The notes: a model not told the origin generated them from the sequence alone. A DNA stretch of 64,000 bases from JANRLF01 sp033762815 (GCA_033762815.1 JANRLF010000001.1:186001-250000); one strand, 5' to 3'. Shown: positions 28,659 to 37,181, numbered from the stretch's first letter. Program-made: numbers and translations.

Positions 28659-28770
28659 GGAAGCGTTTTATGAAAAGCAGAAATGATATGTAAGGCAAGA
28701 AACGCCAATCTTTACAAAAAGTCAAGCTTCAGTTAAAATTTTAATACAAGACGTTCACAAAAACATTGCC

Positions 28771-29442
28771 CTACATATGCAGCACAATCTGCTGCACCAC
28801 CACATATATTTTATCAGTAGCCTTGGGATGGACGGAATACAGACCCGTAAATTGGCCGAAAGCGGGCAACACGCCGCAACGTTCCTTGAACCAAAAACAG
28901 GCTGCCCGATGAAATTGGTACCCTTTTCCGGCCAAGCGTACTGCTGGATGGATATGACCAGCTAGATTGTAATATTGCTCGTCAGCCGTTTCGAGCGGCT
29001 CATGGCTGATGATAAAGGGCGGCAGTATTAAGTGCTGGGCATGGATGCCTATTCCCGCTTGGCGATAAATGAATTCGGGCATCTTGTCATGGTTGCCTAT
29101 CACCAGTTCAAAGCGGATATGCGGGTATATTTTTACCAGCAACTCCATATCGCCCCATTCCTGGGTCATATGGCTGTGGAACAGGTCGCCCAAAAAGATG
29201 ACCGTTTCGGGTTGGAATTCATCCAACAGGTACCGCAAATGGGCCCAATTTTTTTCGGCCACCGTTTCAGGTACCGGAATGCCCTCTTTCCGGAAGTGCC
29301 CTTGTTTGCCTAGATGCAAGTCGGCTATCAGTAACGTTTTCACCCTTTCCCACCAGATGGCTTTTAAAGGATGCAGCAGTAGTTTTTCCCCGGCTATAAT
29401 GGCATCGCAACAAGTATAGTTTTTCTTCAAATCAATATCCAT
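28771..29442 (-). CDS. pdeM: Ligase-associated metallophosphoesterase (DNA repair endonuclease)
   Basis: A 223-residue calcineurin-like phosphoesterase of the PdeM type. The metal-binding motifs are DLHLGKQGHF, FLGDLFHS, GNHD, and GHIHPAVRL, in canonical order. PdeM in other Bacteroidota and proteobacteria is usually encoded beside a DNA ligase-associated DEXH helicase, ligase and exonuclease; none of those is next to it here, so the cluster is split in this organism. Cytosolic. High confidence in fold, moderate for the pathway. Confidence 0.85.
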   Translation of the reverse strand: MDIDLKKNYTCCDAIIAGEKLLLHPLKAIWWERVKTLLIADLHLGKQGHFRKEGIPVPETVAEKNWAHLRYLLDEFQPETVIFLGDLFHSHMTQEWGDMELLVKIYPHIRFELVIGNHDKMPEFIYRQAGIGIHAQHLILPPFIISHEPLETADEQYYNLAGHIHPAVRLAGKGYQFHRAACFWFKERCGVLPAFGQFTGLYSVHPKATDKIYVVVQQIVLHM

Positions 29443-29446
29443 CTGC

Positions 29447-29962
29447 TCAGTTCAACAATTCCGGGGCAATAAAGATGTGCTTTATCATGCGGTCCTCCTG
29501 GTAAAGAATGGTTGAAAACCGGCAGCCGTCTTTATCAAAAAACTCCCAAATATCTACCAACTTACCCTGATAATAGTTGCCCTTCTTCAACACTTTGCCA
29601 TCGGCATAGTAAAATATCCAACAGCCGCTGTACTTTCCGTTTTCATACCCGCCTTCCGAGCTAAGCCTGCCAATACTGTCGTAATATTGGGCATACCTCA
29701 ATTCTCCTTGTACATAAGTTTCTATTCTTTTGATGATACCGTTGCTGTCATAAATTTCCCGTTCACCTTCCAGCTTTCCTTCCCGGCTGCGCTCTATTGC
29801 AATTGGTTTGCATTGGCCATTATGGGTAGTTGCCACTTTTATTTCGGGGCAATCAGCGCAATTTTTAACGATTGATACTACCGTTTGACCAGGGACGCAC
29901 TGGGCACAAACTACCAAAGGAAGGCAGCAACAATAAAACAACAACATCCGAACGAGATGCAT
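29447..29962 (-). CDS. Exported MORN/YwqK-like repeat protein
   Basis: A 171-residue protein with an N-terminal signal-like hydrophobic stretch (LLFYCCCLPLVVCAQ), followed by beta-hairpin repeats such as GRLSSEGGYENGKYSGCWIF and GKVLKKGNYYQGKLVDIWEF. These are the repeats of the YwqK/MORN-like family, often annotated as antitoxin-like, and their function is unknown. Several cysteines in the first 65 residues (CVPGQ, CADCPE, CKP) may form disulfides outside the cytoplasm. Four bases separate it from pdeM, so co-transcription is possible, but they need not act together. Confidence 0.65.
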   Translation of the reverse strand: MHLVRMLLFYCCCLPLVVCAQCVPGQTVVSIVKNCADCPEIKVATTHNGQCKPIAIERSREGKLEGEREIYDSNGIIKRIETYVQGELRYAQYYDSIGRLSSEGGYENGKYSGCWIFYYADGKVLKKGNYYQGKLVDIWEFFDKDGCRFSTILYQEDRMIKHIFIAPELLN

Positions 29963-29988
29963 GCAACAAAATTACGAAAAGCTATCAT

Positions 29989-31254
29989 TTATTCTTGGCG
30001 CTGATGGTCAATGGGTGTATAGATATCTTTGATGCCATCGTTTTTTTCTTTCCCTTTGATGGAGGTCAAGAAGGTCAGCCAGTTTTGCGGGTTGTTTTGC
30101 TTAACGTACCTGAAAAATGCAGCATACCGCATGGTATTAACAAATGCTGTTACCACGGCAGGGTTAATAACATACATATAGGGAGTAAGCTGCTCCATAA
30201 TCCCTGTTGTTAACTTATTAAAAACTACATTTTTTCTTGAAGCTTCTATGGCCTCATAGCTGGCAAGAAACAACTGCATCAATACTGGGGGAACATCGGC
30301 CGAATCAGCTTCTTGATAGGGAAAAGCAAGTTGGTTAATGGATACCATTAAATTTTTTCCTTGCCATGAATATTCAATATCCGAAAGCTCTTTGATCATT
30401 TTTTCAATATGCTTAAGTGAATCAGGAAGCGGTGAAAGAGGACGAGCCTTTATTATTTTACTGAATTGCTGCGCATAGTCCAAAAAATCGATACTGAATT
30501 TGGTAAACAGATAATACGGCTCGCCTGAAATGGATAGGTCTTCATTAACCAAACTTACAAATACTGGCATGTCATGATCTGTCAAAATGTAAGAATCATA
30601 CGCTTCAATGGTGTTCTGTATGTTTCCCAAGGTACCGTCCAATACACTAGCAGCATATTCTTTTAAGGAATCGGGAATAGATTCTGGGGCAAACTTTGTT
30701 TCGCTTTTAGCCAAAATGGTTTTGCCTTCTGCATTTTTTGGTAAATCCCAATAATTAATCCTACCTGTATACAATAAGTCAGCTTCAAATATTCTGAGAC
30801 CAAGTAACGTATTAAGAAGAGCCGTATCGTAGACGATGGGCGCATAGGTAGTGTCAATGTTTTGACCAAAAATGGATACAACGGCATTGTTGCCGCTTTG
30901 TGCAAAAAAAGCGGTGGGTATCATCTGCCAATCAGGCAATGGCACTTTGTAAGAGCCTTTGATGCCCGAAAAACTGACTGTCAATCTTTCACCATCCGGA
31001 GCAGCAGCATTATAACTTAGAAAGGGTTTTTTGTTTTCAAGACTTGCATCTGGCTGGGCTGTTTGTTCAAAAGACACACCACCCACCGTATTATGGAACT
31101 TGTATGTTCCTACTTTTGCCGTAGTAAATATGGCTTTCCTAAGTTTGGAATGGGTGCCATCAACTAAAACTAGATTGCCCAAGATTAAGGCATTCTTTTG
31201 TGCAGAGCACAGTATGGAAAGCATCAAAAGTAAATGAATCAGTAGCCCTTTCAT
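29989..31254 (-). CDS. Exported protein of unknown function (421 aa)
   Basis: I start this gene at the ATG at 31254, which immediately precedes the signal peptide MKGLLIHLLLMLSILCSAQ; an upstream start at 31299 would put 15 residues before it. No family is recognised. The mature part is mixed alpha/beta with a Tyr/Asp-rich central region and a helical C terminus ending in many charged residues. It is flanked by an unrelated exported gene and by the terminase block on the same strand, with 116 bp to terL. Placement between particle genes may be coincidence. Confidence 0.6.
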   Translation of the reverse strand: MKGLLIHLLLMLSILCSAQKNALILGNLVLVDGTHSKLRKAIFTTAKVGTYKFHNTVGGVSFEQTAQPDASLENKKPFLSYNAAAPDGERLTVSFSGIKGSYKVPLPDWQMIPTAFFAQSGNNAVVSIFGQNIDTTYAPIVYDTALLNTLLGLRIFEADLLYTGRINYWDLPKNAEGKTILAKSETKFAPESIPDSLKEYAASVLDGTLGNIQNTIEAYDSYILTDHDMPVFVSLVNEDLSISGEPYYLFTKFSIDFLDYAQQFSKIIKARPLSPLPDSLKHIEKMIKELSDIEYSWQGKNLMVSINQLAFPYQEADSADVPPVLMQLFLASYEAIEASRKNVVFNKLTTGIMEQLTPYMYVINPAVVTAFVNTMRYAAFFRYVKQNNPQNWLTFLTSIKGKEKNDGIKDIYTPIDHQRQE

Positions 31255-31370
31255 GTTCAGATTTTTCTCAAATATCCCAATAAGCTTGTATTTACACAAT
31301 AGTAATCTTTCAATCTTTTTAAATCACAAACTTCATTCCCCGTCAATTATTACTAACAACATGGATTTTG

Positions 31371-32627
31371 CTACACAAACCCATGTATAATTGCTCTACG
31401 TTTGCCGAAGTGGCTGTGCAGGGCATAGCGCAGGGCATCCATGGCATGGTCGTCGGTTTTGCTGGGCATTTCCAAGGGGTAGCCTTTGTTGTCGCTTTTC
31501 CATTGATAGCCGTCCATTTCCCTAATCAAGTTTTGGCTGCCCTTTAGCACATGCAGCTTGAACCGCTTCACTTGGTCAATGCCCTGCAGTACTTCTTTGG
31601 CCGCGGGCCTTATGTTCAACCCCTTTCTATAGATTTCTTCAATTCTATCAGGTTCAGCCGCATCGGCATATATTTCCGCCCCTTTAGGGTAAACCATGTT
31701 TGGCAGCATATCGGCCAATTCGCTATTCAACAGGCCCTTTTTGTACAGTACCTCTTCAATATAGGCGTTCCTTTCCTTGATGTGGATGCGCACCAAAGCC
31801 GTGGGGTGGTGGTAGCCGAAATCGAGGCCGTATATGATTTGCTCCGCCATGGGCACCGCTTCTACTATCGAGTAACGGTATATAAGGCCTTCCGCATAAT
31901 CGCCCCATTCGCCTTGGCTATAAACTTTGTAATAATTCGGGTCTTCAAGGGCCAATGACTCCAATACTCCTTTGTAATCATCATCCAAAAATTCATTGTC
32001 GTGCCAGGTGCTGTGCACGATATGGGCATTTTGTTTTTCCCGTGTTACAAATTGTTGGTACAGCCAATGTGCCTTGGTAATGGGGTTGAACGTAAGCACT
32101 ATCTGCATATAGTTGTCGTGCACCGCCCTCAACCTTAGGTCAAGTTGGCGAAAATCTTGCTGGTCAAGCTCGGTGGCTTCTTCCACCCAAATGCTGGTAG
32201 GCCGCGCCAATGACTTCAGTTTCTCGCGGTCGTCAATACCTGTACTGATAATTTGGTTGCCGTTGCGGTGGGTAATGTCCAAGCGGCTATCGTTGAAGGT
32301 AAACTCGTCTTCCTTGCCCATTTGGCTGACCAAATCCTTGAACAATAGATACTGGCTGTTGCGGATGGTGCGTGCCACTTTGCGGCAAATGAGGATGCGG
32401 TGGTTAGGCTCATTGATGATGCGCTGCAATAGTTTTTGTGCCACGAAATGGCTTTTGCCGCTACCCGCCCCACCATACAGCACCAAGTAACGGTGGTGGT
32501 CGCCCAGCAAGGCAAGGAATTTTTTGTTCATGCCCAATTCTTGCAGCTTTTTAGGGGCAACTGGTGCTTCAATTCCTTGATTGACGAAAAAGTCCCCCAC
32601 TGGGACAAGTGTTTTTTGAACGCTCAT
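31371..32627 (-). CDS. Terminase large subunit (phage-type DNA packaging motor)
   Basis: A 418-residue packaging ATPase/nuclease. I start it at the ATG at 32627, which overlaps the terS stop as ATGA; the frame runs open 114 bp further upstream without support. Walker A is GGAGSGKS (residues 52-59), Walker B IWVEE (146-150), and the RNase H-like nuclease shows D269 in GLDFG, D322 in YADAAEP and D393/D397 in TDDHAMDALRYAL. All catalytic elements look intact. It translocates DNA into proheads and cuts it. It stands alone with terS, 18 kb from the portal and capsid genes, with aroC and other genes between. Confidence 0.93.
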   Translation of the reverse strand: MSVQKTLVPVGDFFVNQGIEAPVAPKKLQELGMNKKFLALLGDHHRYLVLYGGAGSGKSHFVAQKLLQRIINEPNHRILICRKVARTIRNSQYLLFKDLVSQMGKEDEFTFNDSRLDITHRNGNQIISTGIDDREKLKSLARPTSIWVEEATELDQQDFRQLDLRLRAVHDNYMQIVLTFNPITKAHWLYQQFVTREKQNAHIVHSTWHDNEFLDDDYKGVLESLALEDPNYYKVYSQGEWGDYAEGLIYRYSIVEAVPMAEQIIYGLDFGYHHPTALVRIHIKERNAYIEEVLYKKGLLNSELADMLPNMVYPKGAEIYADAAEPDRIEEIYRKGLNIRPAAKEVLQGIDQVKRFKLHVLKGSQNLIREMDGYQWKSDNKGYPLEMPSKTDDHAMDALRYALHSHFGKRRAIIHGFV

Positions 32628-33049
32628 ACTGCTTTGTATTTGATTTTGGAATAAGTAGGTTTTGGGTTGCCTGTTTTGCGTTGGGGGTTGCGGCTCCATT
32701 CGTTGAAGCGGCGCTCCAGCAGCCAGGTGTAGCGTTGCCACTTGGCATCGCCATCTTTGATATTATCCATCAGCAATTTTTTCATTTCAATGAGTTGCAG
32801 GTGGATGAATTCTTCGAAGTCCATCAGCACGGGATTTAAGGGCAATTCCTTTGCGGTTAGGTCACGGTTCAAATAGTTCAACCAAGTGCTTATCTGTAGT
32901 TTATGCCTCCGTGGCAATGAACGGTTGATAATGACCAACATATCGGAAATGTCTAACGGCAAAAGGCTAATAGGCTCTTGATGCATTGTTTTGAAAGTTT
33001 CCACGGCTTGCCTCAATTGGGTTACAGTGGGAAGGGTTTTTCGTACCAT
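32624..33049 (-). CDS. Terminase small subunit (DNA-recognition) candidate
   Basis: A 141-residue basic, helical protein directly upstream of and overlapping terL (ATGA). A predicted helix-turn-helix-like segment in the middle (QISTWLNYLNRDLTAKELPL) and an oligomerisation-type helix ending DAKWQRYTWLLERRFNEW, together with position, fit a small terminase subunit. Such proteins form rings that bind a pac or cos site; the helically phased repeats begin 35 bp upstream of its start codon. Family membership is inferred from position and shape rather than from a diagnostic motif. Confidence 0.7.
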   Translation of the reverse strand: MVRKTLPTVTQLRQAVETFKTMHQEPISLLPLDISDMLVIINRSLPRRHKLQISTWLNYLNRDLTAKELPLNPVLMDFEEFIHLQLIEMKKLLMDNIKDGDAKWQRYTWLLERRFNEWSRNPQRKTGNPKPTYSKIKYKAV

Positions 33050-33083
33050 AATTGTAATCGGGTTATTAAGAAATAATTGTAAA

Positions 33084-33193
33084 GTTTCAGTGGTGTTTCA
33101 GTAGTACTTCAGTGATGCTTCGGTAGTACTTCGGTAGTATCTCAGTAGTGCTTCAGTGATACTTCAGTAGTACTTCAGGGGTGTTTCAGTTTG
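33084..33193. repeat. Ten tandem 11-bp repeats upstream of terS (candidate packaging site)
   Basis: Ten contiguous 11-bp units with consensus RYTTCAGTAGT (plus strand), without gaps; units differ at one to four positions and keep TCAG or TCGG at fixed phase. The period is close to one helical turn, so all copies face the same side of the DNA. The array lies 35 bp upstream of the terS start codon, where many phages carry the terminase recognition site. It contains no reading frame that I support. Alternative: a simple repeat arising by slippage. Confidence 0.8.
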
Positions 33194-33279
33194 TATTAAC
33201 TGATTGGTTATCAGTTGTTTGTTTAATAGCAGTATGATTTTTCTGTTTTTCTTACCCAATAAGCTCGGCATTGTACCTT

Positions 33280-33294
33280 CCCGCAATAAGCGGG
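33280..33294. repeat. Short hairpin repeat, copy 1
   Basis: CCCGCAATAAGCGGG, a 5-bp inverted repeat with a 5-nt loop. The same hairpin with similar right flank (GACAGGCTTACC here) recurs at 33540. Confidence 0.75.
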
Positions 33295-33322
33295 ACAGGC
33301 TTACCTTGTACCTCGTACCTTT

Positions 33323-33378
33323 TCTTGTGTCTTGTGTCTTGTGTCTTGTGTCTCAAATCTCAAATCTCAAATCTCAAA
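33323..33378. repeat. Two abutting 7-bp tandem repeats
   Basis: Four perfect copies of TCTTGTG (33323-33350) run directly into four perfect copies of TCTCAAA (33351-33378), both with period 7 and a shared TCT start. Perfect copies imply recent or ongoing slippage. No function is assigned. Confidence 0.9.
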
Positions 33379-33539
33379 TCTCTCATCCAAACAAATAAAA
33401 GCACTTAGTACAAAAATCTTACGCAATGTTTGGAAACAATTGATTTTGAATGGGATAAAGTAGTTTTGAGGGGTTTTTGGGGAGCGGAATTGAGGTATGC
33501 TTTGAAAAATGTCCTCCATTCTGCAAAAGTGCCCTCACT

Positions 33540-33554
33540 CCCGCAATAAGCGGG
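33540..33554. repeat. Short hairpin repeat, copy 2
   Basis: Second copy of CCCGCAATAAGCGGG, 260 bp after the first, with flank GACAAGCTTAACC. The conserved flank suggests a REP-like interspersed repeat rather than two independent hairpins. Confidence 0.75.
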
Positions 33555-33653
33555 ACAAGCTTAACCTCTCCCAGCCTACGCACATTCCCACGCAGGGGAG
33601 AGGGACTATGACCCCTACTTCATCTTCTATCATTTCTGCCTTATCTTCACACT

Positions 33654-34739
33654 ATGGCTGGCAGTATTTGGGGCAAGGCATTCCGTATCAGTACTTTTGG
33701 CGAATCGCACGGCGTGGCGGTGGGCGTGGTGATTGACGGGTGCCCGGCGGGCCTGCCAATAGACGTTGCCGACATACAAAAGGAACTGGACCGCCGCAGG
33801 CCAGGGCAAAGCCACATAACCACCCAAAGAAAGGAGAGCGATACCGTAACGATTCTTTCGGGCGTCTTTGAAGGCAAAACGATGGGCACCCCCATTGCCC
33901 TACTGGTGTACAACGAAGACCAAAAACCGAAGGATTATAGCCATCTACGGGATAAATACCGCCCTTCGCATGCCGATTTTACCTACCAGGCCAAGTATGG
34001 CACCCGCGATTATAGGGGCGGCGGCCGCTCTTCAGCTAGGGAGACCGTGGCAAGGGTAGCCGCTGGGGCAGTTGCTAAAGCCCTTTTGGCGCATCATGGC
34101 ATACAGGTATTCGCTTGGGTGCATGCGGTGGGGCCTATCCATTTGGAGCAGCCGGTGGAAGCTTTGGACCTTAGCCTAACGGAAAGCAATATCGTGCGTT
34201 GCCCTGACCCCGCCAAGGCAGCGGAAATGATTGCCTACATTGAAGGTATCCGTAAACAGGGCGATACCGTGGGGGGCATTATTGGGGGGATAGTGAAACA
34301 TTGCCCGGCAGGCCTGGGAGAGCCCGTTTTTGACAAGCTGCATGCCGATTTGGGCAAAGCCATGCTCAGCATCAATGCCGCCAAAGGTTTTGAATATGGC
34401 AGCGGATTTGCTGGCACCCTGCTCAAAGGATCGGAGCACAACGATATTTTCGAGCAGCAGGGGGATAAAGTGAGCACTCGTACCAATCATTCAGGGGGCA
34501 TACAGGGCGGTATTTCCAATGGAATGGATATTGATTTCAAAGTGGCCTTTAAACCTATTGCCACCATTATGCGCGACCAAGAAGGTATCAACCAACAAGG
34601 CGAAAGCGTGACCATTGAAGGCAAAGGCAGGCATGACCCTTGTGTGTTGCCCCGTGCAGTACCCATTGTGGAGGCCATGGCCGCCCTCGTAATAGCCGAC
34701 CATTTTCTTAATGCAAAGCTTGCAAAGTTGGATGCATAG
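33654..34739 (+). CDS. aroC: Chorismate synthase
   Basis: A 361-residue FMN-dependent enzyme that converts 5-enolpyruvylshikimate-3-phosphate to chorismate, the last common step of aromatic amino-acid synthesis. The three family signatures are visible: FGESHGVAVGVVIDGCPAGL, GGRSSARETVARVAAGA and the C-terminal GKGRHDPCVLPRAVPIVEAM. Length is normal. A core chromosomal gene, it lies between the terminase block and the tail block of the particle genes, 915 bp downstream (on the other strand) of terS's start region. That argues against all of the particle genes having arrived as one prophage insertion here. Confidence 0.98.
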   Translation: MAGSIWGKAFRISTFGESHGVAVGVVIDGCPAGLPIDVADIQKELDRRRPGQSHITTQRKESDTVTILSGVFEGKTMGTPIALLVYNEDQKPKDYSHLRDKYRPSHADFTYQAKYGTRDYRGGGRSSARETVARVAAGAVAKALLAHHGIQVFAWVHAVGPIHLEQPVEALDLSLTESNIVRCPDPAKAAEMIAYIEGIRKQGDTVGGIIGGIVKHCPAGLGEPVFDKLHADLGKAMLSINAAKGFEYGSGFAGTLLKGSEHNDIFEQQGDKVSTRTNHSGGIQGGISNGMDIDFKVAFKPIATIMRDQEGINQQGESVTIEGKGRHDPCVLPRAVPIVEAMAALVIADHFLNAKLAKLDA

Positions 34740-34777
34740 CTGAACAAACTACCCTGTAATTTGTTGGTTTGTTTAAT

Positions 34778-35563
34778 ATGTTTCTACAGCTCTTGTTTCT
34801 AAGTGGCACTACTATCTTTATCTATATGGTAGTTTGGTATCTATTGGGCCTTATCAAAAAGGACAATAGTATTATTGATATTGCCTGGGGCTTGGGATTC
34901 ATAGTGGTAGCTTATGCCAATATATGGTTCACGGGCAATACTGGCACTAAGCAATTGTTTCTATTAAGCTTGGTAACTATCTGGGGGCTTCGTTTGGCCT
35001 TTTATCTTTTTATTAGAAACAGAGGAGTTGGCGAAGATTACCGCTACGCCCAATGGAGAAGGGATTGGAAGTACTTCAACCTACGGGCATTTTTCCAAAT
35101 ATTTATGCTGCAGGGCACCATCATGTGGGCAGTGGCACTGCCAATCATGGTCTGCCTTGCCAGTACGGCTTCGGCTATGGCATGGTACCATTGGCTTGGA
35201 CTGGGAATTTGGCTAGTAGGCTTTTATTTTGAAGCAGTGGGCGATTGGCAGAAGTACCGTTTCAAAACCAATCCGGCCAACAAGGGCAAAACCATTATGA
35301 CTGGCCTGTGGGCTTATACCCGCCACCCCAATTACTTTGGCGAAAGCTTAATGTGGTGGGGTGTTTTCCTTCTTTCCCTTGGAAGCAGTTATTGGTATAT
35401 CAGTTTGATAAGCCCAGTGTTGCTCACTTTCTTCTTAATAAAAGTATCAGGGGTAGCGATGCTGGAGAAAAAATACAGGGGCGATATGGAATATGCTGAT
35501 TATCAGCGGCGCACCAATTCATTTATTCCTTGGTGGCCCAAAAAGCCTAAGAAGCTTTTTTGA
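34778..35563 (+). CDS. DUF1295 / steroid 5-alpha-reductase-like membrane protein
   Basis: A 261-residue integral membrane protein with about six hydrophobic segments. I start it at the ATG at 34778; an alternative TTG lies three codons upstream. The motif LWAYTRHPNYFGESLMWWG and the downstream EKKYRGDMEYADYQRRTN are the NAD(P)H-binding hallmarks of the DUF1295/ICMT-like family. These probably reduce or methylate lipophilic substrates. Its stop overlaps the end of the convergent coiled-coil gene by 17 bp. It follows aroC by 38 bp and may be co-transcribed with it. Confidence 0.9.
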   Translation: MFLQLLFLSGTTIFIYMVVWYLLGLIKKDNSIIDIAWGLGFIVVAYANIWFTGNTGTKQLFLLSLVTIWGLRLAFYLFIRNRGVGEDYRYAQWRRDWKYFNLRAFFQIFMLQGTIMWAVALPIMVCLASTASAMAWYHWLGLGIWLVGFYFEAVGDWQKYRFKTNPANKGKTIMTGLWAYTRHPNYFGESLMWWGVFLLSLGSSYWYISLISPVLLTFFLIKVSGVAMLEKKYRGDMEYADYQRRTNSFIPWWPKKPKKLF

Positions 35564-35828
35564 AAACTTCCAGTTCCAAGCGGCTGATGCGTTCATCGTG
35601 TTGCTTATACTTTTCCGATTCGTCAGCCAATTTCATCAGGGAAAGTCTAATTTCAGAAAGCTCAAGATTGGTTTTTGCTTGGTGGCTTTGTAATACGGCC
35701 ACATCTTTACGCAAATCATTTACATCTTTACTCAATCCCTCCATGTTGTCATTAAACTGCACCCGCATTTGATGCACTGCTGCCAACAGTTCGGCCATTA
35801 CTTCATATAGCCTTTCTTTGGTTTTCAT
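35547..35828 (-). CDS. Small coiled-coil protein (93 aa)
   Basis: A 93-residue helical protein (MKTKERLYEVMAELLAAVHQ start) with heptads through DVNDLRKDVAVLQSHQAKTN to the end; no signal peptide. It resembles small coiled-coil proteins in phage genomes, but no family is recognised. It overlaps the DUF1295 gene tail to tail and is divergent from the next glycosyltransferase. Its genuine use is supported by its ATG start and clean helical pattern only. Confidence 0.55.
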   Translation of the reverse strand: MKTKERLYEVMAELLAAVHQMRVQFNDNMEGLSKDVNDLRKDVAVLQSHQAKTNLELSEIRLSLMKLADESEKYKQHDERISRLELEVFKKAS

Positions 35829-35874
35829 TATTATAAAGATAGCAAAATATTTACCAATCCTTGCTTTTCTCGCC

Positions 35875-35891
35875 TTAAGTGCCGTCCATTG
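35875..35891 (+). promoter_or_regulatory. Shared 17-bp motif, site 1 (before a glycosyltransferase)
   Basis: TTAAGTGCCGTCCATTG, ending 18 bp upstream of the glycosyltransferase ATG at 35910. Matches consensus TTRAGYRCCKWCCATTG shared with two other particle-region genes. A diverged copy with a one-base insertion lies at 62915-62932, and a shortened one upstream of the 46443 minus-strand start. Confidence 0.5.
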
Positions 35892-35909
35892 ATAGTAAAC
35901 AAACTATCA

Positions 35910-36695
35910 ATGAAACTAGCCGCTATATACAACACCTTTGATGGCGAGGAGCTATTGGAAGGCAGCTTGAAACAAATTTATCCCCACTGCGATGAGGTCA
36001 TCATCGTTTGGCAGGAGCGCAGCAATATTGGGCAAGACCATCCTTTGCTTTCGGCATTTTTGTTGGGTTTGCAAAGTCGCTATCCGAAAGTGTGTTTGCT
36101 GAAATACTATCCTGACCTAACCCTAGCTGCCGCTTATAACGAACTGCGTAAAAGAACCTGGGGCGTGGAAAGGGCCAAACAATTACAATGCAGCCATTAT
36201 TTGTTTATTGACAATGATGAATATTACGAACCTGAGGCATTTGCTTTGGCAAAAAATAGGATTGCCCAACAGTGCTTTGATGCCACTGCCTGTAGGTTGT
36301 ACACCTACTACCATTCGCCTATTTACCGATTAAGTCCTTTAGAAAACTATTGGGTGCCTTTTATTTGCAAAATCAAGGAAGGGCAGCGATTTGGCCAAGG
36401 CTTCCCTGTGTATGCCGACCCAACAAGGGGTACCTTACCAGTAGCGCATTTTTATGCTTTCACGGAAGAAGAATTGGTGATGCACCACTTCAGCTATGTG
36501 CGGAAAGATATTCGGGCAAAACTAGAAAACAGCAGTGCTAGGGTAAATTTTAAAAACTTGAATGATTTGGTAAGGCGATTCGAATCTTGGAAACTGGGCG
36601 ACGAGCCCATTAATTTCAGAGGCTTTGAAATTGTGGAAACGCAAACACCTGAAACATTTGGCTTTAGCGGGAAGAATGTTCTTCATTTCCAGTGA
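35910..36695 (+). CDS. GT2-like glycosyltransferase, third of four
   Basis: A 261-residue cytosolic protein. I choose the ATG at 35910; an upstream TTG would add seven residues. The N terminus MKLAAIYNTFDGEELLEGSL and the DXD-like FIDNDEYYEP around residue 100 are those of a GT-A glycosyltransferase of the family-2 type, common in Bacteroidota phage and surface-glycan loci. It stands 40 bp before the first structural gene of the tail block and carries the shared motif upstream. A role in decorating the particle or its receptor is inferred from position. Confidence 0.75.
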   Translation: MKLAAIYNTFDGEELLEGSLKQIYPHCDEVIIVWQERSNIGQDHPLLSAFLLGLQSRYPKVCLLKYYPDLTLAAAYNELRKRTWGVERAKQLQCSHYLFIDNDEYYEPEAFALAKNRIAQQCFDATACRLYTYYHSPIYRLSPLENYWVPFICKIKEGQRFGQGFPVYADPTRGTLPVAHFYAFTEEELVMHHFSYVRKDIRAKLENSSARVNFKNLNDLVRRFESWKLGDEPINFRGFEIVETQTPETFGFSGKNVLHFQ

Positions 36696-36713
36696 TTGCT
36701 AGAAATACCTGCC

Positions 36714-36730
36714 TTGAGTACCTACCATTG
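36714..36730 (+). promoter_or_regulatory. Shared 17-bp motif, site 2 (before the tail block)
   Basis: TTGAGTACCTACCATTG, ending 4 bp before the ATG of the gene at 36735; 15 of 17 bases equal those of site 3 upstream of the protease gene. The close spacing to the start codon suggests a translational or leaderless-transcript signal rather than a standard -33/-7 promoter. Confidence 0.55.
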
Positions 36731-36734
36731 AGGT

Positions 36735-37181
36735 ATGGCTACCATACAACAACTGATTGACGAACTGGCGCAAATAGCTGCCCTGCAACCCGATTTGGAA
36801 ACCTTCCTATATGCCGACGCTGCGGATATCAATACCCAGCGCGATAAGCAATATCCTTTGTTGTTGGCGGAAAGAACGGTAGCCATTGAGAACCTAAACC
36901 TTAAAAACCGCCAGCGGGTATATACGCTGAAACTGCACTTTTATGACCAATATGATAGGGTCACCTTGGCCAGCACTGGTAATGAGCTAAAGCAATATGA
37001 TATCGAGTCGATAGCCGAGGATTTTTTACAGCGTTTCAGGGAACGGTATCGTGCGGCAGGCAAGCCCTGGAAATTAGAAAACGAGGACGCATTAAATGGC
37101 CAATGGGCTTTCAATAAGCATTTTGATAAACTGATAGAATTGACCTATACGCTAAAAGTGCGCAGCCAAGGCGAGTGCTAA
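36735..37181 (+). CDS. Tail-terminator-like / minor structural protein (phage type)
   Basis: A 148-residue alpha/beta protein with no export signal. The order (helix, then KKQYPLLLAERTVAIENLNL-like strand region, then YTLKLHFYDQYDRV, then helix, ending LTYTLKVRSQG) fits phage tail terminator or tail completion proteins that cap the tail tube and join it to the head. No diagnostic motif; the call rests on size, fold pattern and position before the gp10-like and tail genes. It starts the long plus-strand tail operon, with short gaps downstream. Confidence 0.5.
   Translation: MATIQQLIDELAQIAALQPDLETFLYADAADINTQRDKQYPLLLAERTVAIENLNLKNRQRVYTLKLHFYDQYDRVTLASTGNELKQYDIESIAEDFLQRFRERYRAAGKPWKLENEDALNGQWAFNKHFDKLIELTYTLKVRSQGEC

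Larger units (their letters stand above)
33050..33653. other. 604-bp intergenic region between terS and aroC
   Basis: Divergent intergenic region rich in repeats: the 11-bp array (33084-33193), two copies of a GC-rich hairpin (33280, 33540) and two abutting 7-bp repeats (33323-33378). Nothing in it looks coding; the short plus-strand open frame at 33204-33398 is repeat-derived. It presumably carries both the terS and aroC promoters, but no full TTTG/TAnnTTTG pair stood out. Confidence 0.7.

Noticed and set aside
28771..29442. The pdeM region as part of a classic ligase-helicase DNA repair cluster
   Set aside because: The expected helicase, ligase and exonuclease genes are not in the neighbourhood.
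33084..33193. The 11-bp array as a CRISPR array
   Set aside because: There are no spacers, units are contiguous and only 11 bp, and no cas gene is near.
33204..33398. A 64-codon plus-strand ORF upstream of aroC
   Set aside because: It spans the hairpin and the 7-bp repeats, giving a repetitive end (ISNLKSQIS-type); no start signal or domain.
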